Numbered from the stretch's first letter, positions 16,009 through 23,144 are shown. The stretch is 29,976 bases of DNA from Actinomycetes bacterium (GCA_023401045.1 JAEXEM010000456.1:1-29976); one strand, 5' to 3'. Program-made: numbers and translations. The notes: generated by a model from the sequence alone, not told the origin.

Positions 16009-16989
16009 CTAGAAGGCCGCCAGCTCCTTCCACCGTGCCCGCGCCGACGCGTGGTGCCGTTCGATGAGCTCGACGTCCGGCAGGCGGGTCTCGTGCACCG
16101 ATATTCGCCGGCCGTGGAGCACGGCCAGGCTCTCGTGCCGGTCGAGCAGCGCCGGGGCGACCTGGGTCGTCCAGGTCCGAGGGCTGAACGTGAGGGCGAG
16201 CCGGTCGAACAGCCGGTGGACATCGGCGCGCAGGAGAAGGCCCCCGTCGTCGGCGTGCACGGGGTTGTCCGCGAAGCGGTAGAGGTGGGCGGCGTCGAGG
16301 ACCATCTCGGGCTGCGTACCGGTGACTGCGCACGTCGGGCCGTACCGGTCGAGCAGTCGATCCCGGAAGCGCTGCTGCCCGACGCGTCGCCGGACGACCG
16401 CCTCGACGTGGCCGCCGGCGATGGGGGTGCCGTGCCGGAGGAGCTCCGCCTCGAGGACCTCCTCGACGCCTCCGTACGACTCGAGCATCGCCAGAGCCTT
16501 CGCCCAGTCCAGACGGCGGATGGCGTTCTGGCGGTCGGCGCCGGCGTAGACGCCGTCGAGCGCGCGCACGGGCAGCGGGGAGTCGAGGCTGTGCCACGAG
16601 GACGCGTACACGGCGGAGTAGAGAGTGACCGGCATCGGCTCGAACACGGGCTCGTCGAACACGGCCTTGCAGTCATTGCACCGGTACCGCGGAAGGGCGC
16701 GCTTTCGGGCCATGCAGTCAGCGGAGCGGCAGGCCGGATTGGGGCAGCGCCGCATCATCTTCTCGCCGCGCTCGCTCGTGACGTTCTCCACGACGCCGTG
16801 CCCGAGGATCAGCTGGCCGTCGCGCAGCACGAGCAGGTCGCCGGGGGCGATGCGCGCGTGGTTGACGACGTTCGAGTCGTACTCGTACCGCCGGCCGAGG
16901 ACGTCGTCGTACCGGCCGGCGAGCTCGTCGCTCGCCCGGGTGTAGCAGCTCCAGGCGGTCGGCGTCGTCGTCGTGCGCGGCGCCACCAT
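16009..16989 (-). CDS. HNH nuclease with zinc ribbon and PUA/EVE-like N-terminus
   Basis: 326 aa from ATG 16989. Residues about 10-75 (SCYTRASDELAGRY, NVVNHARIAPGDLLVLRDGQLILGHGVVENV) have the layout of a PUA/EVE/SRA-like modified-base reader: a GD-x-hydrophobic turn followed by a beta strand. Cysteines at 82, 87, 92, 104 and 107 form a zinc-ribbon-like module. The C-terminal part (RRRVGQQRFRDRLLDRYGPTC from about 200) leads to CAVTG, DAAHLYRF with H235, GLLLRADVHRLFD with H258; the usual Asn before GLLLR is Gly here. Such reader-HNH fusions are type IV-like restriction enzymes against modified DNA. Reader identity is inference; the nuclease call is firm. It stands alone, divergent from the RNA-leader gene. 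Confidence 0.85.
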   Translation of the reverse strand: MVAPRTTTTPTAWSCYTRASDELAGRYDDVLGRRYEYDSNVVNHARIAPGDLLVLRDGQLILGHGVVENVTSERGEKMMRRCPNPACRSADCMARKRALPRYRCNDCKAVFDEPVFEPMPVTLYSAVYASSWHSLDSPLPVRALDGVYAGADRQNAIRRLDWAKALAMLESYGGVEEVLEAELLRHGTPIAGGHVEAVVRRRVGQQRFRDRLLDRYGPTCAVTGTQPEMVLDAAHLYRFADNPVHADDGGLLLRADVHRLFDRLALTFSPRTWTTQVAPALLDRHESLAVLHGRRISVHETRLPDVELIERHHASARARWKELAAF

Positions 16990-17085
16990 GCCCCGAGCTC
17001 ATCAACGAGCGCCTGATCCGGGCAAGCTGCGTGGCGCTGTTCACCCGCTCGGCTCAGCGCCATCCCTGCTGTCCGACCGGCGTTC

Positions 17086-17091
17086 TAGAGT
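17086..17091 (+). promoter_or_regulatory. -10 hexamer (TAGAGT) of RNA-leader transcript 1
   Basis: TAGAGT followed by 7 nt and then GATC at 17099, which begins the conserved leader. The second leader has the same arrangement (TAAGGT, 6 nt, GATC). No clear -35 in 17060-17070. Confidence 0.55.
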
Positions 17092-17098
17092 CCCTCCC

Positions 17099-17226
17099 GA
17101 TCACGAAGCTCGGCCACAAGCCCTCCGGCTGGCCGACTGGCAACCGCGCGGAGCGCACGGTGCCCCCGGAGGAAGATCCGCCCGTGCCGCCGGCACGGGA
17201 AGACGCTCGACCTGACGGAGCACACT
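17099..17226 (+). ncRNA. Structured 5' leader, copy 1 (candidate riboswitch)
   Basis: Predicted RNA elements: stem S1 17110-17115 with 17131-17136; its loop holds CCTCCGG (17122-17128), which pairs with CCGGAGG (17166-17172), making an H-type pseudoknot. Inside lies hairpin P2 (17139-17146 with 17158-17164, one bulged A, plus an inner CGC/GCG stem). Hairpin P3 follows (17181-17188 with 17192-17199, GCC loop). The 3' end CGACCTGACGGAGC (17208-17221) contains the Shine-Dalgarno GGAG 6 nt before the GTG. Copy 2 at 23293-23420 has the same layout with compensatory changes in S1 and P3. No known class is recognised by eye; it does not look like TPP, cobalamin, SAM, glycine or fluoride motifs. Confidence 0.75.
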
Positions 17227-17898
17227 GTGTCCTTTCTTCACCGTGACGCCCTCACCCACGTCGACTGCGAGTCCGACGTCCCGGGCCACGTCCTGCGCCC
17301 CGACGTCGTCGCGAAGGCTGCCGCTTCTGACGGCACCCCGTGGCTGCTGACCCGCGTCGGTCCGCACCGCATCGGACTCGTCGACCCATCCGGGACGTCG
17401 GTGAGCTGGTGGCTGCATGACACCCGGCCGTTCGCGCGCCACCGCCTCACCAGCGACCCGAGGGTCTGGGCCCACGACGACGGTGTGGTCCGGGTCGGGG
17501 ATCTCTACGTCTCGGTCACGACCCGGGAGAGGTGGCTTCCGTGCGAGGACGTGGTCGTGCGGCACCCGGAACGGGAGGTTGCGTGGCTCGTCGGCACCGG
17601 AGGGCCTGACGTGCCCGCTGACGTCGCCGCGCTCGTGCCCTCGCACACGGCCACGCTGTACCACCTCGAGCCGCCGCTGGAGGTACCGGGACGGGACGGC
17701 CATGCCGGGCCGATCGACTGGGTGCTCGTGCTGGCCTACCACCACCGCGGGCGCGGCGTGACGGCGCTGTACGAGGCCGACGCGACGGGTCGGATTCTTT
17801 CGAACGTCCCGCTGCCGGGCAGCCACACGGACGGCACCGATCACGTCAGGGCGCTGGGGTACGTCGGGTACGAGGTCGCGCTTCCGCCGCGGAGGTGA
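17227..17898 (+). CDS. Unknown cytoplasmic protein controlled by RNA leader 1
   Basis: 223 aa from GTG 17227, with GGAG (17217-17220) at a 6-nt spacing. No signal peptide or TM. The N-terminal two-thirds, with LLTRVGPHRIGLVDPSG and SVTTRERWLPCEDVVV, looks beta-rich. The C-terminal roughly 75 residues (LYHLEPP, WVLVLAYHHRG, TALYEADATGRIL, PLPGS, DHVRALGYVGYEV) align with the end of the protein at 23421-23981, which has the same leader. I do not recognise the family. It lies convergent to cassette B. The shared leader and C-terminus suggest that the two genes answer the same signal. Confidence 0.8.
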   Translation: MSFLHRDALTHVDCESDVPGHVLRPDVVAKAAASDGTPWLLTRVGPHRIGLVDPSGTSVSWWLHDTRPFARHRLTSDPRVWAHDDGVVRVGDLYVSVTTRERWLPCEDVVVRHPEREVAWLVGTGGPDVPADVAALVPSHTATLYHLEPPLEVPGRDGHAGPIDWVLVLAYHHRGRGVTALYEADATGRILSNVPLPGSHTDGTDHVRALGYVGYEVALPPRR

Positions 17899-18031
17899 TG
17901 CCGAGGGCGCGGGGCCGCCTGCTTACGGAAATCCGCGACCCTACGGGGAGGCGGTGAGCCCGCTCCGGGGCTCGCGACAGAGCTGCGGCCGGCCGGGCGT
18001 GGCGCCTGGGGGCGTACGGCTGACCGTTCAC

Positions 18032-18068
18032 CACCCGTCCTCGACAGCGTTCGCATCGAGGGCGGGTG
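18032..18068. terminator. Hairpin between convergent genes
   Basis: CACCCGTCCTCGA (18032-18044) pairs with TCGAGGGCGGGTG (18056-18068), 13 bp with one T-G wobble and an 11-nt loop. It sits between the RNA-leader gene (+) and cassette B (-). No U-tract. The rest of the 17899-18082 gap is featureless. Confidence 0.6.
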
Positions 18069-18082
18069 CTGGTCGTATCGGG

Positions 18083-18577
18083 TCAGCAGTCGGGTGGGGT
18101 CGGGGTGGCGGTGCAGAGCTCGGCGACGAGTCGGCTGGTGCGTTCTTCGATGCTGATGGGGTCGCTGGTGGTGGTTGTGGTGGCGGCGCCGTTGATGTCG
18201 CGCCAGAGGGTGGTGCCGTCGATCTGGTAGCGGCCGATCCAGGTGGTGGTCAGGGTGATCTGGGCGCTGCCGGGAGTGCGGTAGGTGTGGGTGAGGTCGA
18301 ACGCGGGGTGGGGTCGACCGGGGTCGGTGGTGGTCAGCGGGTCGGTGCCGTCGCCGAAGTCGTAGGTCCAGCTGGTGGGGGTGGCTTCGACGGTGACGCC
18401 GTAGCCGAGCAGGTCGGTGCGCAGGGTGACCGGGGTGGGGTCGGTGTAGACGATGGTGGCGATGTTGACCAGGACCCATCCGCCTGCGGGTTGGATGTTG
18501 AGGGTCGGCGCCGGCAGGGGCAGGCGGCGGAAGTCCGCTTCGGTGAGGACGGGCAGTAGGTCGACGCCGCACCCGCC
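18083..18577. repeat. Long direct repeat, copy 1 (3' half of PKD gene B)
   Basis: Aligns without gaps to 26855-27349 at an offset of 8772, with about 30 mismatches by hand count. It covers the C-terminal half of the PKD protein. Similarity continues two bases past the stop and falls sharply beyond 18577. Confidence 0.85.
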
Positions 18578-18970
18578 GGGGTCGATCTGGGTCCACGGCC
18601 CCCAGGCGGCCGCTGGGGTGGTGCGTTCGCGTCGCCACATCGGCATGACGAGGGTGTCGCCGTCCTCGCACTGCACCGAGGTGCGGGCCAGGTCGGCACC
18701 GGGGGCGCAGGTGCCGTCGGCCAGGCCCATCACCCATGTCCCGGCGGCCTCACGGCAGAACGGAGCACGCTGATACTCGGCCAGGCGAACCCCTGACGCC
18801 ACCGCGCGGCTCTGGGACGCAGCCCGCTCGGAGTCCCTGATCAGCATCTCGAATGCGGACCGATCGTCGCTCGCGTTGCCGAAGATGCCATCGTCCTGCG
18901 TGGGCGGCGCTGCTGGCAGCCAGGTCATCAGCGCTGTCAGCACTGACGCTATGTGTCCCGCGGCGTTCAC
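18083..18970 (-). CDS. PKD-domain secreted protein, cassette B
   Basis: 295 aa from the GTG at 18970, which overlaps the lipoprotein TGA (GTGA); longer open frames upstream overlap that gene. N-terminal hydrophobic VLTALMTWLPAAPP suggests a Sec signal, though it is weak. Cysteine-containing middle (FCREAAGTW, DGTCAPG, VQCEDGD, GGCGVDLLPVLTEADFRRLPLPAP) precedes the PKD-like domain (TYDFGDGTDPLTT, FDLTHTYRTPGSAQITLTTTW). The end ELCTATPTPPDC equals that of copy C. The C-terminal half is nearly identical in DNA to copy C while the N-terminal half is diverged, suggesting recombination. It is probably surface-exposed together with the lipoprotein encoded upstream. Confidence 0.75.
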   Translation of the reverse strand: MNAAGHIASVLTALMTWLPAAPPTQDDGIFGNASDDRSAFEMLIRDSERAASQSRAVASGVRLAEYQRAPFCREAAGTWVMGLADGTCAPGADLARTSVQCEDGDTLVMPMWRRERTTPAAAWGPWTQIDPGGCGVDLLPVLTEADFRRLPLPAPTLNIQPAGGWVLVNIATIVYTDPTPVTLRTDLLGYGVTVEATPTSWTYDFGDGTDPLTTTDPGRPHPAFDLTHTYRTPGSAQITLTTTWIGRYQIDGTTLWRDINGAATTTTTSDPISIEERTSRLVAELCTATPTPPDC

Positions 18971-19542
18971 GACGGCTGGCTGAGATCGACGGCACGGACC
19001 TCCCACGCCTGCCCATTCCAACGGAGGACGGCGAGAGCCTCGTAGCGACCGCCATCTCCTGTCGAGACGAGAGTCGTACCACTCCACGTCTCCGTCGGTG
19101 CCTCCATGAACAGAAGTTGTGCCGAGTACGACTCGTTGGCAATGACCTCGGTGCCGTCCGCAGAGGCGACTGTGATGGCCCCGCCAGACACCGTCTGGCC
19201 TTGCTCAATCAAAGTCGTGACCTCTGCTTCCACCGAGGCGCAGAAGGTGCATTCATCAGCGGCGAGTGCCTGCCATTCGGCCAGGTCGCCCGTCGCGCGC
19301 GCATAGGGGTACAGCTGCAGGAAGTACGTCGCCGCAGCCGCAGCGCCGTCGGCGCTCGGTGTCGCCATCGCTTCCGGCCGCTGAGGTGCGGTGGCGGCCG
19401 CCGAGACCGACGGAGTGGGGCTTGGTGTGTGGGTCGCCGTGACGCTGGGTGAGTCGGTCGGAGCCGGTGCCGCCTCACTCGTGCATCCCGCGATGAGCAC
19501 CGCGACCACCGCAGCCCCGATGACGACTCGTCCACGTGCCAT
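18967..19542 (-). CDS. DUF6318-like lipoprotein, cassette B
   Basis: 191 aa. ATG 19542 is placed by the -10 box TACCTT 6 nt upstream; the longer open frame (to 19665) lacks support. Lipoprotein signal: ARGRVVIGAAVVAVLIAGC, Cys20. A Thr/Ser/Pro linker follows, then the domain with ADGAAAAATYFLQLYPYARATGD, the paired-cysteine motif ECTFC, and an end region with GRYEALAVLRWNGQAWEVRAV. Same family and position as the lipoproteins at 5896 and 27730. Coupled to the PKD gene by a 4-nt overlap. The cassette lies 127 nt downstream of a T7SS-like operon on the same strand. Confidence 0.75.
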   Translation of the reverse strand: MARGRVVIGAAVVAVLIAGCTSEAAPAPTDSPSVTATHTPSPTPSVSAAATAPQRPEAMATPSADGAAAAATYFLQLYPYARATGDLAEWQALAADECTFCASVEAEVTTLIEQGQTVSGGAITVASADGTEVIANESYSAQLLFMEAPTETWSGTTLVSTGDGGRYEALAVLRWNGQAWEVRAVDLSQPS

Positions 19543-19548
19543 GCCGGG

Positions 19549-19554
19549 AAGGTA
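19549..19554 (-). promoter_or_regulatory. -10 hexamer (TACCTT) of cassette B
   Basis: Lies in AACCGGTACCTTCCCGGC, directly before ATG 19542 (spacer 6 nt). The identical 18-mer precedes cassette C. Predicts a leaderless transcript. Confidence 0.6.
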
Positions 19555-19592
19555 CCGGTTCGCCCCATCGTGCAGGGCTGGATCGGCCATCC

Positions 19593-19601
19593 TGTGGATG
19601 G
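19593..19601 (-). promoter_or_regulatory. TCCACA-core 9-mer upstream of cassette B
   Basis: On the minus strand CCATCCACA; fits YYRTCCACA and is part of the palindrome CCATCC-TGT-GGATGG (top strand). The TCCACAG core starts 44 nt upstream of the -10, as in cassette C. Confidence 0.4.
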
Positions 19602-19668
19602 CGACGATGGACGGGAGCAGCGTCGATCCGGGTCGCGGAGCGGCGGTCGGAGGCACGACCTTCACGGC

Positions 19669-20274
19669 TCACGGGAGCGCCGGCGGGGTCGACTGCACTG
19701 ACGCCGCCTCCCTGACCGCGCGCAGCTCGGCGACCAGCGCGTCGACCTGGGTCGCGGACGCCGGCAGCATCCCGCCGTCGGGGCGGCGTGCGGGGACGAG
19801 GACGAACCGGGCGTGCTCGCGCGTGATGAGCTCGACGGCGGGGTTGCCGGACGACCGGGCGCGGCCTGTCGTGCGGGTGATCGTCCAGACCTGCGGCCAC
19901 GGGACGGTGGCGGCGACGGTGGCGCCGCGCCGGATCTCGAGCGTGGTGGCCGTCCAGGCGAGCGTCAGGCGGGTGCCGCCGTGCACCTTGCCGACCGACG
20001 CCCCGAGTCCGGCGAGGGTGGCACCGAGGGACTCGTCGGCCCACACCGTCCGGGTGTGCCACCCGGGCTGGGCGGCGTGGGTCTCGCGGTCGATCCTGTC
20101 CGCTCGACGTGTCCACAGCCAGAACCCGAGGACGGTCAGGCCGATGACGGCGACGGCGCCGAGGGTGGGTGGCAGCCACGGCTCGTCGGAGGTCGCAGCC
20201 TTGCGCACCCCGAGCGTGATGAGCGTGAGCAGGCCGACGATCTGCAGTGCGCGCGGTCCGGTCCTGTTGCTCAT
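19669..20274 (-). CDS. Two-TM membrane protein of the T7SS-like operon
   Basis: 201 aa. ATG 20274 overlaps the preceding TGA (ATGA). Two hydrophobic segments near the N-terminus (ALQIVGLLTLITLGV; LGAVAVIGLTVLGFWLW) are followed by a cytoplasmic domain with RLTLAWTATTLEIRRG, TVPWPQVWTITRTTG and ELITREHARFVLVPA, reminiscent of a PH-like beta domain (inference). Last gene of a five-gene operon. Function unknown; it may anchor or sense the operon's secreted products. Confidence 0.75.
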   Translation of the reverse strand: MSNRTGPRALQIVGLLTLITLGVRKAATSDEPWLPPTLGAVAVIGLTVLGFWLWTRRADRIDRETHAAQPGWHTRTVWADESLGATLAGLGASVGKVHGGTRLTLAWTATTLEIRRGATVAATVPWPQVWTITRTTGRARSSGNPAVELITREHARFVLVPARRPDGGMLPASATQVDALVAELRAVREAASVQSTPPALP

Positions 20275-20906
20275 GTGTCCTCCTGGGTCGTGCCGGCACG
20301 CGTCTCGTGGTCGGCGGGGGTGAGTACGCGGACCGACGACACGACGGCGTCGAAGAGTCCGAGGAGCTCGTCGCGCAGGTCGACGAGCGGGCTGGAGAAG
20401 ACGAGGTAGACGAGCCGGGCGCCGGGTGTCGGCTCAACCCAGTAGTCGACGAGGAGTGCCGGCAGGTCGCGGTCACCGGTCAGACCGGTGCGTCCTGCGG
20501 ACGGGCGGACGCGTCGCAGGACCGTGCCGGCGGGGCCGTCGCCCACATCGAGGCAGTGGCCGGGTTCGTCGCCGGCGAGCACCGACGTCATCGCCTCGCG
20601 CCCGCGGCCGTGCAGGCTTCCCGGGACGCGGTACACGGTGAGCGACGCAGGCACGGCGGCGGTGCCGCCGCTTCCGGCCGCCAGCGCCATGAGGACACCA
20701 CCGCCGAGCGCGGAGAGCTCTGTCGCGCGCAGCAGCTCCTGGCGCATCGTCTGCCGGAGGCCGGCCAGATCGCGGGAGTGCCCGAGCTGCCGTTCGATGA
20801 CGTCCTCGACGGCGGCAGTGCGTTCGACGTCGTCCTCCAGAGGGATGGGCGTCCAGTCGTCCGGCAGCAGGACAGCGACGGTGCCGTGGTGCTCGTCCGG
20901 GCTCAT
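20271..20906 (-). CDS. Unknown soluble protein of the T7SS-like operon (LPDDW group)
   Basis: 211 aa from ATG 20906 (ATGA overlap with the previous gene). No signal or TM. It begins with a LPDDWTPIPLED motif like the LPDDWVGWEVGD of the gene before it, so the two share an N-terminal element. A central helix (HSRDLAGLRQTMRQELLRATEL), a Gly/Ala stretch, and a beta-rich end (LVDYWVEPTPGARLVYLVFSSPLVDLRDELLGLFDAVVSSVRV) follow. The last part resembles the ends of small actinobacterial proteins found beside T7SS genes. A chaperone or immunity-like partner is possible; this is inference. Confidence 0.7.
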   Translation of the reverse strand: MSPDEHHGTVAVLLPDDWTPIPLEDDVERTAAVEDVIERQLGHSRDLAGLRQTMRQELLRATELSALGGGVLMALAAGSGGTAAVPASLTVYRVPGSLHGRGREAMTSVLAGDEPGHCLDVGDGPAGTVLRRVRPSAGRTGLTGDRDLPALLVDYWVEPTPGARLVYLVFSSPLVDLRDELLGLFDAVVSSVRVLTPADHETRAGTTQEDT

Positions 20907-21490
20907 GTGGTGCCCACCGTGACCTCGACGGCGTCGGCGATGTCGGTGGAGACGTCGGTGAGCTCGTCGAAGTGCGCGATCCACCACGACTCGAGCTGCA
21001 ACGCCACGATGTCCGTCGTGCCGGTCGGGAGGATGAACCAGGTCCACTCCCGGGCGACCGTCCGACGGAACCGGTGGAGCTTGTCGACGATCCGCAGCAC
21101 GGCCTCCCCAGCCGTCACGCTGGACGGCACGGCCGCGAGGTCGACGACGCGGGTGCCTCGCGGGTAGAAGGGGTCGCGCGCGAACTCCAGCAGCTCGTCC
21201 ATGGCCATCCGCTCCGGGTTCTCGGCTCTGCCGACGCGGAGCGTGGCCGTGGCCAGAGGCTCACGACGCCCAGGGACGGGCGTCCAGAGCGCCAGGAGGT
21301 TGGCGCCCGGCATGTGCTCAGCGACGTCGGCGTCGAACTCGCGCGCCGCCGCCACGACTGCCTCGGTGGTGAGCTGGTCGTCGCCCAGCGCAGCGGCGTG
21401 CGCGGTCGCCTGCGGGATGTCTCCCACCTCCCACCCCACCCAGTCGTCGGGGAGAGCCCACGAGATCCCGTTGATCGACGGTCCGTTCAT
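20903..21490 (-). CDS. Unknown soluble protein of the T7SS-like operon (LPDDW group)
   Basis: 195 aa from ATG 21490, chosen because GAGAGG lies 9 nt upstream. A GTG at 21520 overlapping the previous stop (GTGA) would add ten residues and fits the operon pattern equally well. It carries WALPDDWVGWEVGDIP near the N-terminus, a helical centre, FYPRGTRVVDLAAVPSS, and a beta-rich C-terminus (ARE-WTWFILPTGTTDIVALQLE). No signal or TM. It shares the LPDDW element with the next gene. Function unknown; probably a cytoplasmic partner of the T7SS-signal protein encoded upstream. Confidence 0.7.
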   Translation of the reverse strand: MNGPSINGISWALPDDWVGWEVGDIPQATAHAAALGDDQLTTEAVVAAAREFDADVAEHMPGANLLALWTPVPGRREPLATATLRVGRAENPERMAMDELLEFARDPFYPRGTRVVDLAAVPSSVTAGEAVLRIVDKLHRFRRTVAREWTWFILPTGTTDIVALQLESWWIAHFDELTDVSTDIADAVEVTVGTT

Positions 21491-21516
21491 CGCAGGGGGC
21501 CTCTCGGTGTGAGCCG

Positions 21517-22860
21517 TCACAGGCGGACCCGGTCGGCAGGGGTGGGGTCGGGCCCGTTGGTGGCGTCGACCGCGTCGGTTCCGGCTGCCACCAGGTTGAG
21601 AGAGCCGTCCGTGACGTAGAGGACGGAGGCCCCTGCTTCGAGGGCCGTGCCCTTCGCGGTCGGCCCTGCAAGGGTGATGAACGCCTTCGGCCGCAGGAGC
21701 GAGATCTCCCAGAGCTGTGAGCGCAGGGCGTTGTTCTGGGCGACGAGGTCGCCGTGGCCTGCAAGGGTGAGAGCGCGATCCCACCCACGAGCGTTCCGCA
21801 CCTGCGCCCAGGCGTCTCGATAGGACAACGGGCGACCGGTGACGACCTCGCTCTTGAGCGAGGTCGCCGAGGCGCTCGACACCTGTCGCCCCCCGGATGC
21901 GCGCGCGAGCACCCGGAGCACCCGACTCAGGAGCGACCGGTCGGCTCGGGCAGCCGCCGTCGCCGCTGTTGTTCTCGACGAGACCACGAACGCCTGCGCC
22001 GACTTCGCCAGCGCCTTCCCGGCACCGAACGTCACGATCCCGACGACGCCCGTGACGACGTTCGCCCAGTCCTCCCCGTCACCACGCTTGAGGGCGAGCG
22101 CGAGGTCTGCGACCAGAGCGGCCGCGCCGGCCGCGAGCGACACGACCGCGAGGATCTGCCCGAGCACGGGCACCCACCCGAGGACGAGCGTGAGCAGCCC
22201 GGCGCCCGTCGCGATCCGGCCGGCCCACGTCGAGACGACCTGTGCGACGTCGGCACCCCAGTCCTCCCACCACCCGTCGTCCAGCTCGTCCCCGTGCATG
22301 CCGGCGTCGAGCGTCTCGAGGGCCTGACTCGCGGCCGCGTCGCGCAGCGCGACGGCCTCGTCGAGGACTGCGCGTGCGCGCGCGAGGTCCGTCTCGGCGT
22401 CCGCACGCTCGGCGCGGGCGGTGGTGAGCGCGCGCTCGTGGGTGATGACGTCCTCGCCGAGGTCAGTCGCGTCGTCGAGGAGCAGGCGGGAGCGGCGGAC
22501 CGCGGTCTCCGCCGCGTCGAGGTCGTGCTGGGCGGACCGGGCCAGGTGCAGCGCGTCGAGGGACTGCGTCTGCGCGCGGTCCAGCTGCAATGAGTAGACG
22601 ACGAGGGCGTCGCCGGCGGCGTGGTAGCGGTCGTAGGCCTTCCGGATGCTGTCGGCGACCGCGTGGGTGCGGTCGCGGATCGCGTCGACCGCGTCGGAGA
22701 CGGCCTCCTGGGCGTCGACGAGGGCTCGTAGGACGCGTTCGGCGTCACCGATCGCCGCGGCGATCTCGCGGTAGTGGTCGCCGCCGGCGCGCACGACACC
22801 CGGGTCGCCGGGGACGGGGTCCGACGACGCCAGCGGGTACCAGGAGTACGGGCGGTTCAC
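21517..22860 (-). CDS. T7SS-signal / LXG-like large effector protein
   Basis: 447 aa from GTG 22860 (GTGA overlap with the EspC-like gene). The N-terminus DPVPGDPGVVRAGGDHYREI resembles the actinobacterial T7SS_signal domain. A long helical region with many Ala/Asp/Arg heptads (about 35-205) fits an LXG-type secretion arm. Residues about 215-300 hold hydrophobic segments (GLLTLVLGWVPVLGQILAVVSLAAGAAALVA; VVTGVVGIVTFGAG) as seen in pore-forming or polymorphic effectors. The C-terminal roughly 140 residues have no toxin motif I can name. Predicted cargo of a type VII system. No immunity gene is obvious; the following LPDDW proteins are candidates. Confidence 0.75.
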   Translation of the reverse strand: MNRPYSWYPLASSDPVPGDPGVVRAGGDHYREIAAAIGDAERVLRALVDAQEAVSDAVDAIRDRTHAVADSIRKAYDRYHAAGDALVVYSLQLDRAQTQSLDALHLARSAQHDLDAAETAVRRSRLLLDDATDLGEDVITHERALTTARAERADAETDLARARAVLDEAVALRDAAASQALETLDAGMHGDELDDGWWEDWGADVAQVVSTWAGRIATGAGLLTLVLGWVPVLGQILAVVSLAAGAAALVADLALALKRGDGEDWANVVTGVVGIVTFGAGKALAKSAQAFVVSSRTTAATAAARADRSLLSRVLRVLARASGGRQVSSASATSLKSEVVTGRPLSYRDAWAQVRNARGWDRALTLAGHGDLVAQNNALRSQLWEISLLRPKAFITLAGPTAKGTALEAGASVLYVTDGSLNLVAAGTDAVDATNGPDPTPADRVRL

Positions 22861-23144
22861 GCGTCACCCCGCAGCGCGGCGGCGAACTCGGTGTCGAGGC
22901 GCTCGAAGGTGTCGCCGATGCCGGTGCACGCCTCGGCGAGCCGGGCGACCTCCTCGAGCATCTCGGCGCGGTGGCCGTCCCACCCGTGGGCGAAGTCCCG
23001 GACGCGCGCGGCCAGCGCCGGGTGCCCGACGGCGTCGGCGACGACGTCGCTCCGTACGGAGGCGCCCTCGAGCTCCCGCGCGACGGCGCGCAGGTCGTGC
23101 CCGACCTCGAGCAGGTCGTCGGTGCTGAGCCTCAGGTGCGTCAC
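22857..23144 (-). CDS. EspC/WXG100-like small T7SS protein
   Basis: 95 aa. The frame is open to 23255, but GTG 23144 sits 7 nt after the -10 box TACGTT and starts the recognisable sequence THLRLSTDDLLEVGHDLRAV. All-helical with two long helices (about 8-30 and 55-90) around GHPALAARVRDFAHGW. No signal peptide. It fits EspC-type ESX-associated proteins that are co-secreted with larger LXG/WXG partners. First gene of the operon, coupled to the T7SS-signal protein. Confidence 0.65.
   Translation of the reverse strand: MTHLRLSTDDLLEVGHDLRAVARELEGASVRSDVVADAVGHPALAARVRDFAHGWDGHRAEMLEEVARLAEACTGIGDTFERLDTEFAAALRGDA

Noticed and set aside
16051..17016. 321-codon plus-strand frame opposite the zinc-ribbon HNH gene
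   Set aside because: Composition is typical of an antisense shadow, and the HNH and Cys motifs are on the minus strand.
17099..17226. Assignment of the RNA leader to a known riboswitch (fluoride, ZTP, SAM, c-di-AMP, cobalamin, TPP)
   Set aside because: None of the consensus blocks I remember for these classes is present. This is a visual judgement; an Rfam scan would decide.
20104..20120. A sixth TCCACAG core near 20112 as regulatory site
   Set aside because: It lies inside the coding region of the two-TM protein, has G at the first consensus position and no promoter nearby.
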